From Verrucomicrobiales bacterium (GTDB taxonomy: Bacteria > Verrucomicrobiota > Verrucomicrobiia > Verrucomicrobiales > DEV007), in the NCBI GenBank assembly GCA_022361255.1, contig JAKSBG010000351.1, forward strand, positions 1 through 35,899: DNA of 35,899 nucleotides. The letters run 5' to 3'. Below, piece after piece: positions 9,118-18,426 of this stretch. The notes under the pieces are model-generated. The model searched no databases, was not told where the DNA came from, and saw only the letters and a program-made list of their open reading frames with translations. The first letter of the stretch is position 1. Each line of letters starts with the position of its first letter. Made by a program: the position numbers and the translations under genes.

Positions 9118-11643
9118 ATGCATGGCGGTCTTGAAAACGCGTTTGAAGGTCTTTCTGTCCAGCTTCGGGTTCCCGACCTTTGGCAACAGGATGCCATACG
9201 CCTGTTGCGTGACGGGACCGATGTAGTGCTTTCGGCGCCGACCGGTGCCGGAAAGACGTTTGTCTTTGAGGCGCTTGTCGACGAAGGCAAGCTAATCGGT
9301 CCCGGGCGTCAGGCGGTTTACACCGTGCCGACCCGTGCCCTCGCCAATGACAAATGGCGGGAATGGAAAGAAAAAGGGTGGAATGTCGGCATCGCGACAG
9401 GCGATCTTGCCGAGGATCTCGATGCGCCGGTAATTGTCGCCACTCTCGAAACGCAGCGGGAACGGCTTCTTTCCGGAGACGGCCCGTCCATTCTCGTGAT
9501 CGATGAATACCAGATGATCGGAGATCGACGGCGCGGCCTTCACTACGAGCTTTCTGTCGCCCTTGCCCCTCCGGAAACGCGATTGCTGCTTCTCAGCGGG
9601 AGCGTCGCGAACCCTCAACATGTCGCAGACTGGATGAGTCGACTCGGAAGAGACGCGCAGGTGGTGGAAACCAAAGACCGACCCGTTCCGCTCGAAGAGA
9701 TTCCACTCGAGGCGCTGCCGAATTCCGCTCCGAGAAAATATCACAATTTCTGGGAGAGGCTCGCGCTGGGAGCCCTGCTTTCTCACTACGGACCACTCCT
9801 GATTTTTGCTCCGCACCGCAAAGCAGCGGAAAAAATCGCTGCCAAAATTGCGAGTGTGATGCCCGATGATGATCCGATTCGAATGGGCGATCAGGGCATG
9901 GATAAATCGTGCTCGAAAAATTTGGCCCGTCTTTTGAAAAAGCGGGTTGCCTACCATCATAGCGGGCTGGGCTTTACGGAGCGGGCTGCCGTTGTCGAGC
10001 CGCTCGCGAAAGCGGGACAACTTCGCGTCATTGTCGCGACAATGGGACTGGCGGCGGGAATTAATTTCTCCGTTCGCTCCGTCTTTGTTGCCGAAACCAG
10101 TTACCGCGATGGCCCCTTTCAGAGGAATGTGGCACCGGATGAACTGCTCCAGATGTTCGGGCGCGCCGGTCGACGAGGTCTCGACGAAACGGGCTACGTT
10201 ATCGTCGGGGACAAGAGCCCTCGACTGTACGATTCTCATCCACTCGAGCTTCGCCGCCAAAACGAGGTCGACTGGCCCACTCTCATTCGCAGAATGCACT
10301 TTGCCGCCAGCGCCGGAGAATCCCCCTTTCTCGCTGCCAGGGAATTGCGTGACCGGCTTTTCTCCGATCAGAAAGTTGCGCTGGGATTCCAGTCTGACTC
10401 GCAAATCCCGGATGCGACCGGAGAAGATGATTTGCTCTTCGGTCTCAAGCCGGTTCGCAAAGAAATCTTCAACTCATCGGGGAAATGGGAAACCTATAAT
10501 CCCGCCCGCCAGGCAATCGCACGACTCGGTGACTCCCTGTCCTTTCTCCGGGGCCGAAATCGCCCGGCTGAAGGAAACAGCAAACTCGTCGCCGGACTGC
10601 TTCCCGACCGGACCCGGCTCTGTCGCCTCGATCAGAAAGGGAGCGGCCCGCGGCGATACGGTATGGAAATCGCTGTCGCGACGGAGAAGGAACCGGGCAG
10701 CTTCGGATTGACGAAATTTGCGGGAAGACGGGGCAATGCGCGACGCGATGACAGGTTTTCTCTCGAGGAAATAGAAGGCCTTCTTCCTGATGCCTTTTCC
10801 GAAATCATCGAACCGGCCAAATTCGAGCGTGTTGTGCAACGTGGCACCCAGCTTTTTCTGACGGGGCATTTTCAGGAAGCGGAAATCGAGGTATATCTCG
10901 ATGAAAGCGACCAGGGCATTCAGCAGCCGGAGATCCGGACGGTTGAAATCGACTCCGATACCCACTACGCGGATGAAGACTCCGGCGAAATCCGGGAGGC
11001 TGCCGCCGGCACTGCTGCTCGAGCCTGGAGAAAGCTTCGTCTGATCGAGGAAGACGGAAAGCCGACGAATCGCGGCATTCTGTTTTCACTCTTTCAGGGG
11101 GGCGAAGGGCTCGCTATCGCTGCAGCCCTGGAAGACCCGCATTATCCGGTTGAGGATATCGTTCTTCACCTGGCGAATCTTCGGGCAGGTCATCGCTTTG
11201 AGCTCGATACCGTGCCCGACGCAGAGAAACTCATCGACTCCGTTGGCAGTGAGCGCCTCGCCGCCGCCTGCCGTCAGGCTCATGGTGCGGTTGACTACAG
11301 CGGATATCTCGAGCTCGGTCTCCCCGTTCACTACGGAGAAGGAGCTGCGGAAGTCATTTCCCTGATGCTCGACGGAGGCCTTCACAAGCTACTTTCCCGT
11401 GTCTCTCAGCTCGATTTCGGTCCCGGTGACGTCGAGCGGGCCTTCATCGAATGGCTCAGTTTACTGAGACACATTCATCACGCCCCCGACGTCGATGACG
11501 AACGATGGGGGGAGCTCAAGCAGGCTGCAGCAGAGGAGTTGAAAAAGCGGGATCGCCGCAGTCCACTCGCCTCACTTCCCGACCTCCCCGCATCTGTTTT
11601 GCAAAAACCGCCCCAGCACGGGATTCGGTACGGGATGGTGTGA
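9118..11643 (+). CDS. Ski2-like superfamily 2 helicase
   Basis: An 841-residue ATP-dependent helicase. Walker A is APTGAGKT (40-47), motif Ia PTRALAND (71-78), motif II DEYQ (129-132), motif III SGSVAN, and motif VI QMFGRAGRRG (345-354). VATMGLAAGINFS and YHHSGLGFTER match the Ski2/Mtr4/SUV3-type second RecA domain. The DEYQ box with following MIGD resembles the DEIQMI of SUV3-type RNA helicases more than DEAD proteins. The long C-terminal part (about 450-841) is poorly recognisable, with a helical segment near 640-760. It probably unwinds RNA or structured nucleic acid. The gene starts 60 bp after prc and is followed by the ylbF-like gene, whose family member in Bacillus works with RNase Y. 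An RNA-processing role is therefore attractive but inferred. Confidence 0.88.
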   Translation: MHGGLENAFEGLSVQLRVPDLWQQDAIRLLRDGTDVVLSAPTGAGKTFVFEALVDEGKLIGPGRQAVYTVPTRALANDKWREWKEKGWNVGIATGDLAEDLDAPVIVATLETQRERLLSGDGPSILVIDEYQMIGDRRRGLHYELSVALAPPETRLLLLSGSVANPQHVADWMSRLGRDAQVVETKDRPVPLEEIPLEALPNSAPRKYHNFWERLALGALLSHYGPLLIFAPHRKAAEKIAAKIASVMPDDDPIRMGDQGMDKSCSKNLARLLKKRVAYHHSGLGFTERAAVVEPLAKAGQLRVIVATMGLAAGINFSVRSVFVAETSYRDGPFQRNVAPDELLQMFGRAGRRGLDETGYVIVGDKSPRLYDSHPLELRRQNEVDWPTLIRRMHFAASAGESPFLAARELRDRLFSDQKVALGFQSDSQIPDATGEDDLLFGLKPVRKEIFNSSGKWETYNPARQAIARLGDSLSFLRGRNRPAEGNSKLVAGLLPDRTRLCRLDQKGSGPRRYGMEIAVATEKEPGSFGLTKFAGRRGNARRDDRFSLEEIEGLLPDAFSEIIEPAKFERVVQRGTQLFLTGHFQEAEIEVYLDESDQGIQQPEIRTVEIDSDTHYADEDSGEIREAAAGTAARAWRKLRLIEEDGKPTNRGILFSLFQGGEGLAIAAALEDPHYPVEDIVLHLANLRAGHRFELDTVPDAEKLIDSVGSERLAAACRQAHGAVDYSGYLELGLPVHYGEGAAEVISLMLDGGLHKLLSRVSQLDFGPGDVERAFIEWLSLLRHIHHAPDVDDERWGELKQAAAEELKKRDRRSPLASLPDLPASVLQKPPQHGIRYGMV

Positions 11644-11687
11644 TCTTCCCCTTGTCCCGCCCCCCTTTCTGGCGTACCTCTGATGCT

Positions 11688-12104
11688 ATGACTGAAACTC
11701 TCTCCCTTAACTCCGCCGTTCTCGAAAAGACACGCGAGCTTTGCACGCTGATTCTCAAGTCGGGTGAATACACCGAGAATGTGTCCAAAATCGAAGCTTT
11801 TTTCGCTGATGAAGAAGCGCAAAAGCAGTATCGCGAGTTCGCCGGTCTCGGAGAAGATCTCCACCAAAAACAGGGCGAAGGAACGATCACTCAGGAGGAT
11901 GTGGAAAAATACGAAGAGCAGCTCAAAGCGCTGAAGGAGAATCCTGTCACCGGTGGCTTCATGGATGCCGAGAGCAATCTCAATGGGATCGTTCAGCAGG
12001 TTTCCAAGCACGTCGGAAAAGCTCTCGAGCTCGGTCGTCTTCCCGAGCCGGAAGACCTCGAAGACAGCGGTTGCTGTGGAAGCGGTGGTTGCGGAAGTTG
12101 CTGA
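11688..12104 (+). CDS. YlbF/YmcA-family protein with Cys-rich tail
   Basis: A 138-residue, mostly helical protein. Residues about 5-110 fit the Com_YlbF family (TETLSLNSAVLEKTRELC, FFADEEAQKQYREFAGLGEDLHQKQ). In Bacillus subtilis YlbF, YmcA and YaaT form a complex reported to carry Fe-S clusters and to steer RNase Y. The protein ends in a four-Cys cluster (CCGSGGCGSC), a likely metal or Fe-S binding tail. The ATG at 11688 is chosen because the frame upstream lies within the helicase gene. The stop codon directly abuts the stop codon of convergent bioA with no space for a terminator. Confidence 0.75.
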   Translation: MTETLSLNSAVLEKTRELCTLILKSGEYTENVSKIEAFFADEEAQKQYREFAGLGEDLHQKQGEGTITQEDVEKYEEQLKALKENPVTGGFMDAESNLNGIVQQVSKHVGKALELGRLPEPEDLEDSGCCGSGGCGSC

Positions 12105-13412
12105 TCATTCCATCACCTTCGTCGCCGCCTTTTCAAGGGCGTCGACGGCAAAGGTGATTTGATCCGCCGTAGAGCATAGCGGTGGCATCAATGTCAGGGT
12201 GTCCCGGACGGGGCGCGTGAGGAGGCCATACTTTCGGGCAGCGCGACAGACTCGGGCTCCGGTTTCCTTTTTCCAATCCAGCTCACCTCCTGTCCCGGCG
12301 TCGACCAGGTCGATTCCGGCAACCAGCCCCACCCGGCGAAATTCGCTGAAGTGGGGGGAACGTTCCACGGCTGCCTTCAGGCTCGTTTGAAGCGCTTCGA
12401 TCTTTTCCGGTAGACCGGCGAGGACGTTTTCCTCTTCGAAAATGCGAAGACTCCCCAGTCCCGCAGCACAGCCAAGTGGATTCGCGCAGTAACTGTGGCC
12501 GTAGAAGAAGGTTTTCAGTTCCTCGTAACGACCGAGGAAAGCTTCGAATACCGACTCCGTTGTCAAAGTCGCCGCAAGAGGCATATAGCCGCCCGTGAGC
12601 CCTTTGGCGAGACAGAGAAAATCGGGAATCACTTCCTCGTGTTCGCAGGCAAACATACGTCCCGTCCGCCCGAAGCCCGTCATTACCTCGTCGAGAATGA
12701 GAAAAACGCCATGTTTGTCGCACCAGTCGCGAAGCTGCTTCAGCATTCCGGATGGCCAGGTCTTCATACCGGCAGCTCCCTGAATCAAGGGTTCAATAAC
12801 GACCGCGTTTACCGAGGAAGCGGCTTCGTCTGACCAGTCGTTCAGTCGGTCCATGGAGTCGACCCGGTGAACGGGATAGCCGGTCCCGCCGAACCGGTCG
12901 GTGAAGGTTCCGATTCCTCCGAGCGATGCGGCACCCATCGTGTCGCCGTGGTAGGCTCCGCCGAAAGAGACAAAATCCGATCGCCCCGTTTCCTCCTTCA
13001 GCTGACGAAACTGTATCGCCATTTTGCAGGCGCATTCGATCGCGGTGGAGCCATCATCAGTGAAAAAGACCCGGCTGAGGGTGCCGGCAGGAAAAAGGCC
13101 GACCAGTTTTTCGGCGAGGCGAATCGCAGGTTCATTGGAGAATCCAAGGGCCGAACAGTGGGCGATCCGGTCGAGCTGTTCGCGAATCGCCTCGTCAATG
13201 GTCGGGTGACAATGGCCGTGGATATTGGTCCAGATCGAACTGTTTCCGTCGAAGTATTCGTTTCCTTCCGAATCAGTCAGAGTTGCGCCTTTTCCCGACG
13301 TGATGATGAGAGGATCCTCCTCCGAAGCAATCCAGTCCTGCATCTGCGTGAACGGATGCCAAAGGTGGGCCTTGTCGAGCTGGCGGAGGTCCTGAATTTG
13401 GTCGGGGGGCAT
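12105..13412 (-). CDS. bioA: Adenosylmethionine-8-amino-7-oxononanoate aminotransferase (biotin synthesis)
   Basis: A 435-residue class III aminotransferase. The N-terminal WHPFTQMQDW (18-27) is diagnostic for BioA, with DGNSSIWTNIHGHCHP near 55-70, AYHGDTMGAAS near 153, D241 in ILDEVMTGFGRTG and the PLP lysine K270 in LAKGLTGGYMPL. It converts 7-keto-8-aminopelargonate to 7,8-diaminopelargonate using S-adenosylmethionine as amino donor. I chose the ATG at 13412; a TTG at 13427 would add five residues but lies inside a repeat core. Other biotin genes are not in the window. It is the last gene of the minus-strand run and no Shine-Dalgarno sequence is visible. Confidence 0.93.
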   Translation of the reverse strand: MPPDQIQDLRQLDKAHLWHPFTQMQDWIASEEDPLIITSGKGATLTDSEGNEYFDGNSSIWTNIHGHCHPTIDEAIREQLDRIAHCSALGFSNEPAIRLAEKLVGLFPAGTLSRVFFTDDGSTAIECACKMAIQFRQLKEETGRSDFVSFGGAYHGDTMGAASLGGIGTFTDRFGGTGYPVHRVDSMDRLNDWSDEAASSVNAVVIEPLIQGAAGMKTWPSGMLKQLRDWCDKHGVFLILDEVMTGFGRTGRMFACEHEEVIPDFLCLAKGLTGGYMPLAATLTTESVFEAFLGRYEELKTFFYGHSYCANPLGCAAGLGSLRIFEEENVLAGLPEKIEALQTSLKAAVERSPHFSEFRRVGLVAGIDLVDAGTGGELDWKKETGARVCRAARKYGLLTRPVRDTLTLMPPLCSTADQITFAVDALEKAATKVME

Positions 13413-13425
13413 GAGCAAATGACCC

Positions 13426-13478
13426 AACAGGGTTGGGTGCGGGACGTAACAGGGTTAGGTAGGTGAGTGAACCCTGTT
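13426..13478. repeat. Three-core 22-bp-period element, copy A
   Basis: Cores AACAGGGTT (13426-13434), AACAGGGTT (13448-13456) and AACCCTGTT (13470-13478), starts exactly 22 bp apart. The element sits between the HerA-like gene and bioA; its last base is part of the HerA stop codon. The same pattern recurs at 27135 and 32055. Confidence 0.85.
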
Positions 13479-15913
13479 TACCATGCCGCTCCTAGTTGCG
13501 GCTGGGGATTCACTCGATACGGCATCCAGACGATTCCGACGGATTTGGCGGAGCAGTTTTTCTTTAACGGGGAAAGGCTGATCGATTCGAGCTTTTCGGT
13601 CATGGGATCCATGGCGTCTTTCAACTCCTGGATTTCCTCTTCGCACTCGCGCTCGAGTTCGTCGAGATCATCCTGATAGTCTTCAACTTTCTCCTTTGCC
13701 CGGGCGACGTCGCGGCTTTCCTTCCAGGCGCGGGAGGCACCGGTCATGGCACTGCTGCTGCGGCGTCCGACACTTCTTCCGAGAACGGCGCTGAGGATGG
13801 TCCCGCCGATGCGCATCGCGGTGTCCATTTTTGCACTGTTGGCCTGGGCTTTCTGTTCGGCAACGGTGTCCATGGCCCGGGCGATCCGGTCTTCTAGCGT
13901 TTCGATTTTCTTCGCGTAGGAGTCCTGGAGCTCCTCCACTTTTTCATCGCGAATCTCGTGCGCGGCGTGGACGAGTCGGGCGCGGAAATCACCTTCGCTT
14001 TCGCCAAGGTTGGAATACATCCCGGTTAGGGGGCTTTTGTAGATTGTAATGGTGTGATTGCCGTAGAGGTAATCGACGAGTTCCTTTTTCAAACTGGTCC
14101 AGAGCTTGGTATCGAGCATGGGTTGCGGCAGCTCGGAAAAGGTGGATCCGGCGAGCGGCTCGCGTCCGAGCTGGCTGACTTGCATGCCGTTGGGCAGATC
14201 AAGTGACTGGTTCCAGTCCACCTCGCCGCTGTCAGGATTGATTTTGTTGATCATGGCGACAGACTCGGTGCCGCTGATGCCTTTCTTGCTGTCCTGGTAA
14301 CGAACTTCGCCGACACGAATGACGGCGGGCACATAGTTGATCTCTTCGGCCGGAACGTTGGGACCGGCAGGGATGAAAAAGTCCTCGGCTCCACGCGGGA
14401 GTTTCGGGCGCAGTTTCTGCGGTGCTGCCGGTTTCGGCGCTTCGGGGGACGGTGTCGGTGCAGCAGCCTGGACGGCTTCGACTTCGGCACGCTTGGGATC
14501 CATCAGCTCTTTGATCTGACGACGGGCAAGGGGACCGGTCAGGTAGCTCATGACCCAGCGGACGTGGAAGACTACAGGGCCATCTTCGTGAACGTTGTTC
14601 ATCAGGAAGACGCGACTGCCGAGTCCGGCGAGCAATTCTTCCATCGCGCCCCTGTCAAAACCACCATCTGTGCTGGCGGCGGCACCTTCGAGTCCGTCGA
14701 GGACGCGGGCTTTGTCGCGCTCGGTCTGGAGACGCCCGAGAAACCAGGTTCCGATGTTGGAAAGAGCTTTGTAGTCGAGATCGACGGGGTTTTGGGTAGC
14801 GAGAAGGACGCCGAGGCCGAAGGCGCGAGCCTGCTTTAGCATGGTCATCATCGGCTTTTTCGACGGGGGCATCGCCGACGGCGGAAGGTAGCCATAGATT
14901 TCGTCCATGTAGAGCAGGGCACGAAGGCTGGTCGTTCCTGACTGCGCACGCATCCAGCCGAGCATCTGGTTCAGCAAAAGAGAGACAAAAAACATCCGCT
15001 CGGAATCGCTGAGGTGAGCGATGGAGAATATCGAAATGCGCGGTTTGCCCTCGGGCGTATGCATCATGCGCTTGATGTTGAGCGGCTCGCCCTGCAGCCA
15101 GGTGGAGAAACCGGGTGAGGCGAGAAGGTTGTTCATCTTCATCGCGAGACCACGCCGGTCTTTCTCCGGGCAAACCGTCTCGAGATCCATGACGCCGATT
15201 TTCTCAAACGGCGGAACCTGGATGTGACGAATGAGGCTTTCCAGAGTGATCCCCTGTCCTGCTTTCCAGGCATGGGCAAAGATGTTGGAAAGGAGAATGT
15301 GCTCGGGATCCTGAATGGGATCGGCCTCAATTCCAACGAGGGAGAGGAGGCTGGAAACGGTGGACTCGATCCGCTCGGAAAAGGCTTCGGCATCATCGAG
15401 CACCTCGAACTCCGGCACGTCCAGCGAGCTGAGGATCGAGACGGGCAGTCCGGCGTTCGATCCGGGCGTGTAAACGGTAAGGTCCACCTTGTCGCGGAAG
15501 CTTTTGATGCGCTCGGAACCCTGCCCCCAGCTGGCGAGGCCGTTTTTCCAGAGGTCGGCTGTTTTGGCAGCGTGCTCGTCCGGAGTGATCCCTTTTTTCT
15601 GCGCGTCGTCTTCGTTAATCCAGGGGCGGAAATCTTCGGGTGCGAGATCGGGAAACGTGAGGAGAAGATTCGCGATGTCGCCTTTGGGATCGATGACAAT
15701 GGCGGGGATGTTGTCCATCGCTGCTTCCTCGAGAAGCCCGACGCAGAGCCCGGTCTTACCTGAGCCGGTCATGCCGAGGACGACACCGTGAGTGACAAGG
15801 TCTTTGGAATCGTAGAGGACGAGTTCGTCTTCGAGTTCCTTTTCTTTCAGGTCATATTCGCGACCGAGGTAGAATTTGCCGAGCTGTTCGTAGTCTTCCG
15901 TTCGAATATCCAT
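13478..15913 (-). CDS. HerA/FtsK-type ATPase (DUF87/DUF853-like) with C-terminal coiled coil
   Basis: An 811-residue protein. Walker A is GMTGSGKT (47-54), and Walker B is in LRALLYMDEIYGYLP (near 345). LLATQNPVDLDYKALSNIGTWFLGRLQTERDKARV is the conserved sensor/arginine-finger region of HerA-type ATPases. After about residue 480 come a Pro/Ala-rich linker, a beta-rich domain and two long helices (about 660-700 and 740-790). These flank a short glycine-rich hydrophobic stretch (RIGGTILSAVLGRSVGRR), which suggests a coiled-coil hairpin. HerA-family pumps translocate DNA or remodel nucleoprotein as hexamers; the exact role here is unknown. It starts about 100 bp after rnhA on the same strand. 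Its last 30 residues run into a repeat element that supplies the stop codon. Confidence 0.85.
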   Translation of the reverse strand: MDIRTEDYEQLGKFYLGREYDLKEKELEDELVLYDSKDLVTHGVVLGMTGSGKTGLCVGLLEEAAMDNIPAIVIDPKGDIANLLLTFPDLAPEDFRPWINEDDAQKKGITPDEHAAKTADLWKNGLASWGQGSERIKSFRDKVDLTVYTPGSNAGLPVSILSSLDVPEFEVLDDAEAFSERIESTVSSLLSLVGIEADPIQDPEHILLSNIFAHAWKAGQGITLESLIRHIQVPPFEKIGVMDLETVCPEKDRRGLAMKMNNLLASPGFSTWLQGEPLNIKRMMHTPEGKPRISIFSIAHLSDSERMFFVSLLLNQMLGWMRAQSGTTSLRALLYMDEIYGYLPPSAMPPSKKPMMTMLKQARAFGLGVLLATQNPVDLDYKALSNIGTWFLGRLQTERDKARVLDGLEGAAASTDGGFDRGAMEELLAGLGSRVFLMNNVHEDGPVVFHVRWVMSYLTGPLARRQIKELMDPKRAEVEAVQAAAPTPSPEAPKPAAPQKLRPKLPRGAEDFFIPAGPNVPAEEINYVPAVIRVGEVRYQDSKKGISGTESVAMINKINPDSGEVDWNQSLDLPNGMQVSQLGREPLAGSTFSELPQPMLDTKLWTSLKKELVDYLYGNHTITIYKSPLTGMYSNLGESEGDFRARLVHAAHEIRDEKVEELQDSYAKKIETLEDRIARAMDTVAEQKAQANSAKMDTAMRIGGTILSAVLGRSVGRRSSSAMTGASRAWKESRDVARAKEKVEDYQDDLDELERECEEEIQELKDAMDPMTEKLESISLSPLKKNCSAKSVGIVWMPYRVNPQPQLGAAW

Positions 15914-16016
15914 GGTGAAGAGGGGGGATTGATGGGATTAAAAAGGGTTTGGGCAGAAATGACAACGGGGAAAAGGGAAAGAGTGGGTTTCAGACGAAGA
16001 TATGGAATGGTGCTTT

Positions 16017-16487
16017 TCACCCGCCAAAGCCCGAATCCACTTCCAATGCTCCTCTTTCCCCATCTGCGGCCGAGGTGGCGAGTTCGTCGCAGCGTTCGTT
16101 CATCTCGTGGCCGGCGTGGCCTTTGACCCACTGCCAGTGGATCGTGTGTCCGTTTGCGGCTTCCTCAAGTCGTTGCCAGAGATCGACATTTTTCACGGCG
16201 GACTTGTCTTTCTTTCGCCAGCCCCGCTTTTTCCATCCGTCGACCCAGCCTTTGGTTTGCGCATCAACCAGATAGCGGGAATCGGAGTAAACGGTCACTT
16301 CACAGGGTTCTTTCAGGACTTCCAACCCGGCCACGGCAGCAAGAATTTCCATGCGGTTGTTGGTCGTTTCCCGGAACCCCCGAGCCAACTCGCGGGTGTG
16401 CTGCCCGTAACGAATCACAGTGCCGTAACCGCCCGGTCCGGGATTGCCACGGGAGGACCCGTCGGTGAAAATTTCGACCTGTTTCAT
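16017..16487 (-). CDS. rnhA: Ribonuclease HI
   Basis: A 156-residue enzyme that cleaves the RNA of RNA/DNA hybrids. The catalytic set is visible: D9 in [15 protein letters not shown]47 in NNRMEILA, D69 in VYSDSRY, the histidine of [11 protein letters not shown] and the final aspartate of [29 protein letters not shown] is the basic handle region of type 1 enzymes. The ATG overlaps the stop of the upstream glycosyltransferase by 4 bp (ATGA), indicating coupling. The HerA-like ATPase gene follows. Confidence 0.95.
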   Translation of the reverse strand: MKQVEIFTDGSSRGNPGPGGYGTVIRYGQHTRELARGFRETTNNRMEILAAVAGLEVLKEPCEVTVYSDSRYLVDAQTKGWVDGWKKRGWRKKDKSAVKNVDLWQRLEEAANGHTIHWQWVKGHAGHEMNERCDELATSAADGERGALEVDSGFGG

Positions 16488-17512
16488 GCAGTGAGTCTTT
16501 CTTTCGTGAAATCGGCGATGGTCTCGACATCTGACGGATCGAGCAGGCGCGCGCTATTGGCGAAGTGTTTTTTGAGATCACGGCGTTCTTGAAAACCTGC
16601 GGATCGACATTCGCGAATGGATAGGGTTTTTCCCTCGCGCCAGGCATACGCCTCGGGGCACCACGGTCCAACGGTGGCAGGATTCGACCAGGTATGGATG
16701 GACAACACACGATCACTCACTGCTGCGGCAAGATGCATGGGGCCGCTGTCGACACTGACTGTCCAGGCAGCACGGCGAAGCAAGTGAATCAGCTGGGGAA
16801 GCGAGGTTTGATTCAGCAGATCGACAACGTTTTCGGGCCAGACCGTTCCCGGAGGAAGCTCGGCCCTTCCCACGAGGATGACGGGATGAGGCTGCAAGTT
16901 CCGGCACAGCTCCGTGACCTCTTTGACAGAAAGCGATTTTCCAGTCCCGCGGGAAAAAGGGTGCAGTAGAACAGCGCCGTCCTCATGCGAATCCGGCACG
17001 GAGACCGAGTCTCCCCGGGGAAGGGGAAACTCTATCGGTATGGTCTCGATCCCGAGCATTTGAACGAGCTCGCAATTTCGTTCGACGGCGTGCTTCCTTT
17101 CCCAGTCCTGCACGCAAATGGCGGAACCGTATAGCATGTGCGCTCCCTCACGCGCATTGGAGAAACCGTGAATCGCCTTCGCTTTGGAAAGTTTCGCCAG
17201 CAACGCGCTTCGTAGCAGCCCCTGAAAATCGATAGCGAGATCGTAGGAGTTTTTCCTCAGTTCCCCGGCTGCCCACTTCTTTGCTGCGAACAATCCTGAC
17301 AAACCACGAAAGTCGCGGCGGGGAAAAGGTATGACCCGATCCAGAATCGGGCTTCCTTCCAGAAGCGGGCACCATTCCGTATTCGCGAGCCAGTCGATCC
17401 GGACTTCGGGAAAAGCGCGGTGAATTGAATTTACGGCAGGCAGGGCGTGCACAATGTCTCCGAGAGAACTCGGTTTGAGCACCAGAATTCGCTCGTTGCC
17501 GATCAGGTTCAC
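16484..17512 (-). CDS. Glycosyltransferase family 9 (heptosyltransferase-like)
   Basis: A 342-residue protein starting at a GTG at 17512, one base after the stop of the metallophosphoesterase gene. [27 protein letters not shown] is the classic GT9 N-terminus of ADP-heptose:LPS heptosyltransferases (WaaC/WaaF). [17 protein letters not shown] and [33 protein letters not shown] are the C-terminal donor-binding motifs, including the D-S-G-P-x-H-x-A signature. It should add a sugar to the lipopolysaccharide core or another envelope glycan at the cytoplasmic membrane face. An 83-codon upstream extension of the frame was discarded because it lies in the neighbouring gene. Confidence 0.88.
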   Translation of the reverse strand: MNLIGNERILVLKPSSLGDIVHALPAVNSIHRAFPEVRIDWLANTEWCPLLEGSPILDRVIPFPRRDFRGLSGLFAAKKWAAGELRKNSYDLAIDFQGLLRSALLAKLSKAKAIHGFSNAREGAHMLYGSAICVQDWERKHAVERNCELVQMLGIETIPIEFPLPRGDSVSVPDSHEDGAVLLHPFSRGTGKSLSVKEVTELCRNLQPHPVILVGRAELPPGTVWPENVVDLLNQTSLPQLIHLLRRAAWTVSVDSGPMHLAAAVSDRVLSIHTWSNPATVGPWCPEAYAWREGKTLSIRECRSAGFQERRDLKKHFANSARLLDPSDVETIADFTKERLTA

Positions 17513-17513
17513 G

Positions 17514-18236
17514 CTATTTTCCGAGTGAGAGCCGGTGGGCGAGCATCTCGGGAAGACCCGCGTCGATGATCTTGTCCTGCGTTTTCTGAATGTCGTATTC
17601 GAGGCGCTGAATCGACACCTCCTGATTTTCGACATCGTAAATCGCGTAGGACGCGCGCCAGTCGCCGTCACGGGGTTGGCCGGCACTTCCCACGTTGATG
17701 AAATACTTTTTCCCCATCTCCAGGTGAACGCTGGTTTCTTCGATCGGGAAAACCCCGTCACCTTTTACATAGATCCGGGGAGTATGGGTATGCCCGTAGA
17801 AGCAAAGCTGGGTGAACTGGTAGCTGAAGCTTGCCATCGCATCGAACTTGTTCGTCACATAGGTCCAGCCACCCGGTGTATCGAGTGTTGCGTGGACGAT
17901 GGTAAAGTCGCGCACCTGGCGAACGAGCTTGAGGCTGCCGAGGTATTCCCGCTCGTCCTCGTTGAGTTGCTGCCGCGTCCATTCCATGGCGTGACGGGCA
18001 AGCGGGTTAAGCCCTTCGAGGGAAGTGTCGAGAATGGCCTCCTCATCGTGATTCCCTTTTACGACAGGGCAATTCAGCTCGCGAACTTTGGCGAGGCATT
18101 CATTCGGATCGGATGCGTAGCCGACAATGTCGCCGACACAAACGTGGTCAGTGCAGCCCTTGTTACCGGCATCCTCCAGCACGGCCTCGAATGCTTCGAG
18201 GTTGGCATGGATATCTCCGAAAATGGCGTATTTCAT
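17514..18236 (-). CDS. Calcineurin-like metallophosphoesterase
   Basis: A 240-residue protein with all the dinuclear metal motifs: D8 and H10 in FGDIHAN, D36 in GDIVGY, N62-H63 in KGNHDEE, a histidine in TIVHATLD and the final GHTH. The length and the INVGSAGQPRDGDWRASYAIYD segment match the YfcE/DUF2156-like small phosphodiesterases, such as those acting on cyclic or bis-phosphorylated nucleotides. The substrate is not predictable. The ATG at 18236 is chosen because the DxH motif must lie near the N-terminus. It is the first gene of a tight operon with the GT9 enzyme and rnhA. Confidence 0.85.
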   Translation of the reverse strand: MKYAIFGDIHANLEAFEAVLEDAGNKGCTDHVCVGDIVGYASDPNECLAKVRELNCPVVKGNHDEEAILDTSLEGLNPLARHAMEWTRQQLNEDEREYLGSLKLVRQVRDFTIVHATLDTPGGWTYVTNKFDAMASFSYQFTQLCFYGHTHTPRIYVKGDGVFPIEETSVHLEMGKKYFINVGSAGQPRDGDWRASYAIYDVENQEVSIQRLEYDIQKTQDKIIDAGLPEMLAHRLSLGK

Positions 18237-18361
18237 GGAGGGTTCGAAATGGGATGGTCGGGGCTGAAAAAGAAACCTCGGAACTAACCATAGATGTTTC
18301 ATTTTGCAACGCAATGGAAACCAGACATTATGGCGCAAATGTCTTCGGACCCAAATAGCTC

Positions 18362-18416
18362 AAAAGCGATGCTTTTTCCGCGATTCGCGGCTGCAAAAGT
18401 GGACTCTACCCGAGTC
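18362..18416. other. Run of three short hairpins between two minus-strand genes
   Basis: AAAAGC-GAT-GCTTTT (18362-18376), CCGCGA-T-TCGCGG (18378-18390) and GACTC-TACCC-GAGTC (18402-18416) are perfect inverted repeats in a row. On the minus strand they follow the end of the membrane-anchored protein gene at 18427. They could be a composite terminator or part of a small RNA. None has a proper U-tract on that strand. Confidence 0.35.
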
Positions 18417-18426
18417 GATACTGACC

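Noticed and set aside
13410-13490. CRISPR array at the repeat element
   Set aside because: Only three 9-bp cores with 13-bp spacers and mixed orientation; too short for repeat-spacer units and no cas genes.
16301-16310. A fourth repeat core (CACAGGGTTC)
   Set aside because: It is a single copy inside rnhA, with no partners at 22 bp, so probably chance.
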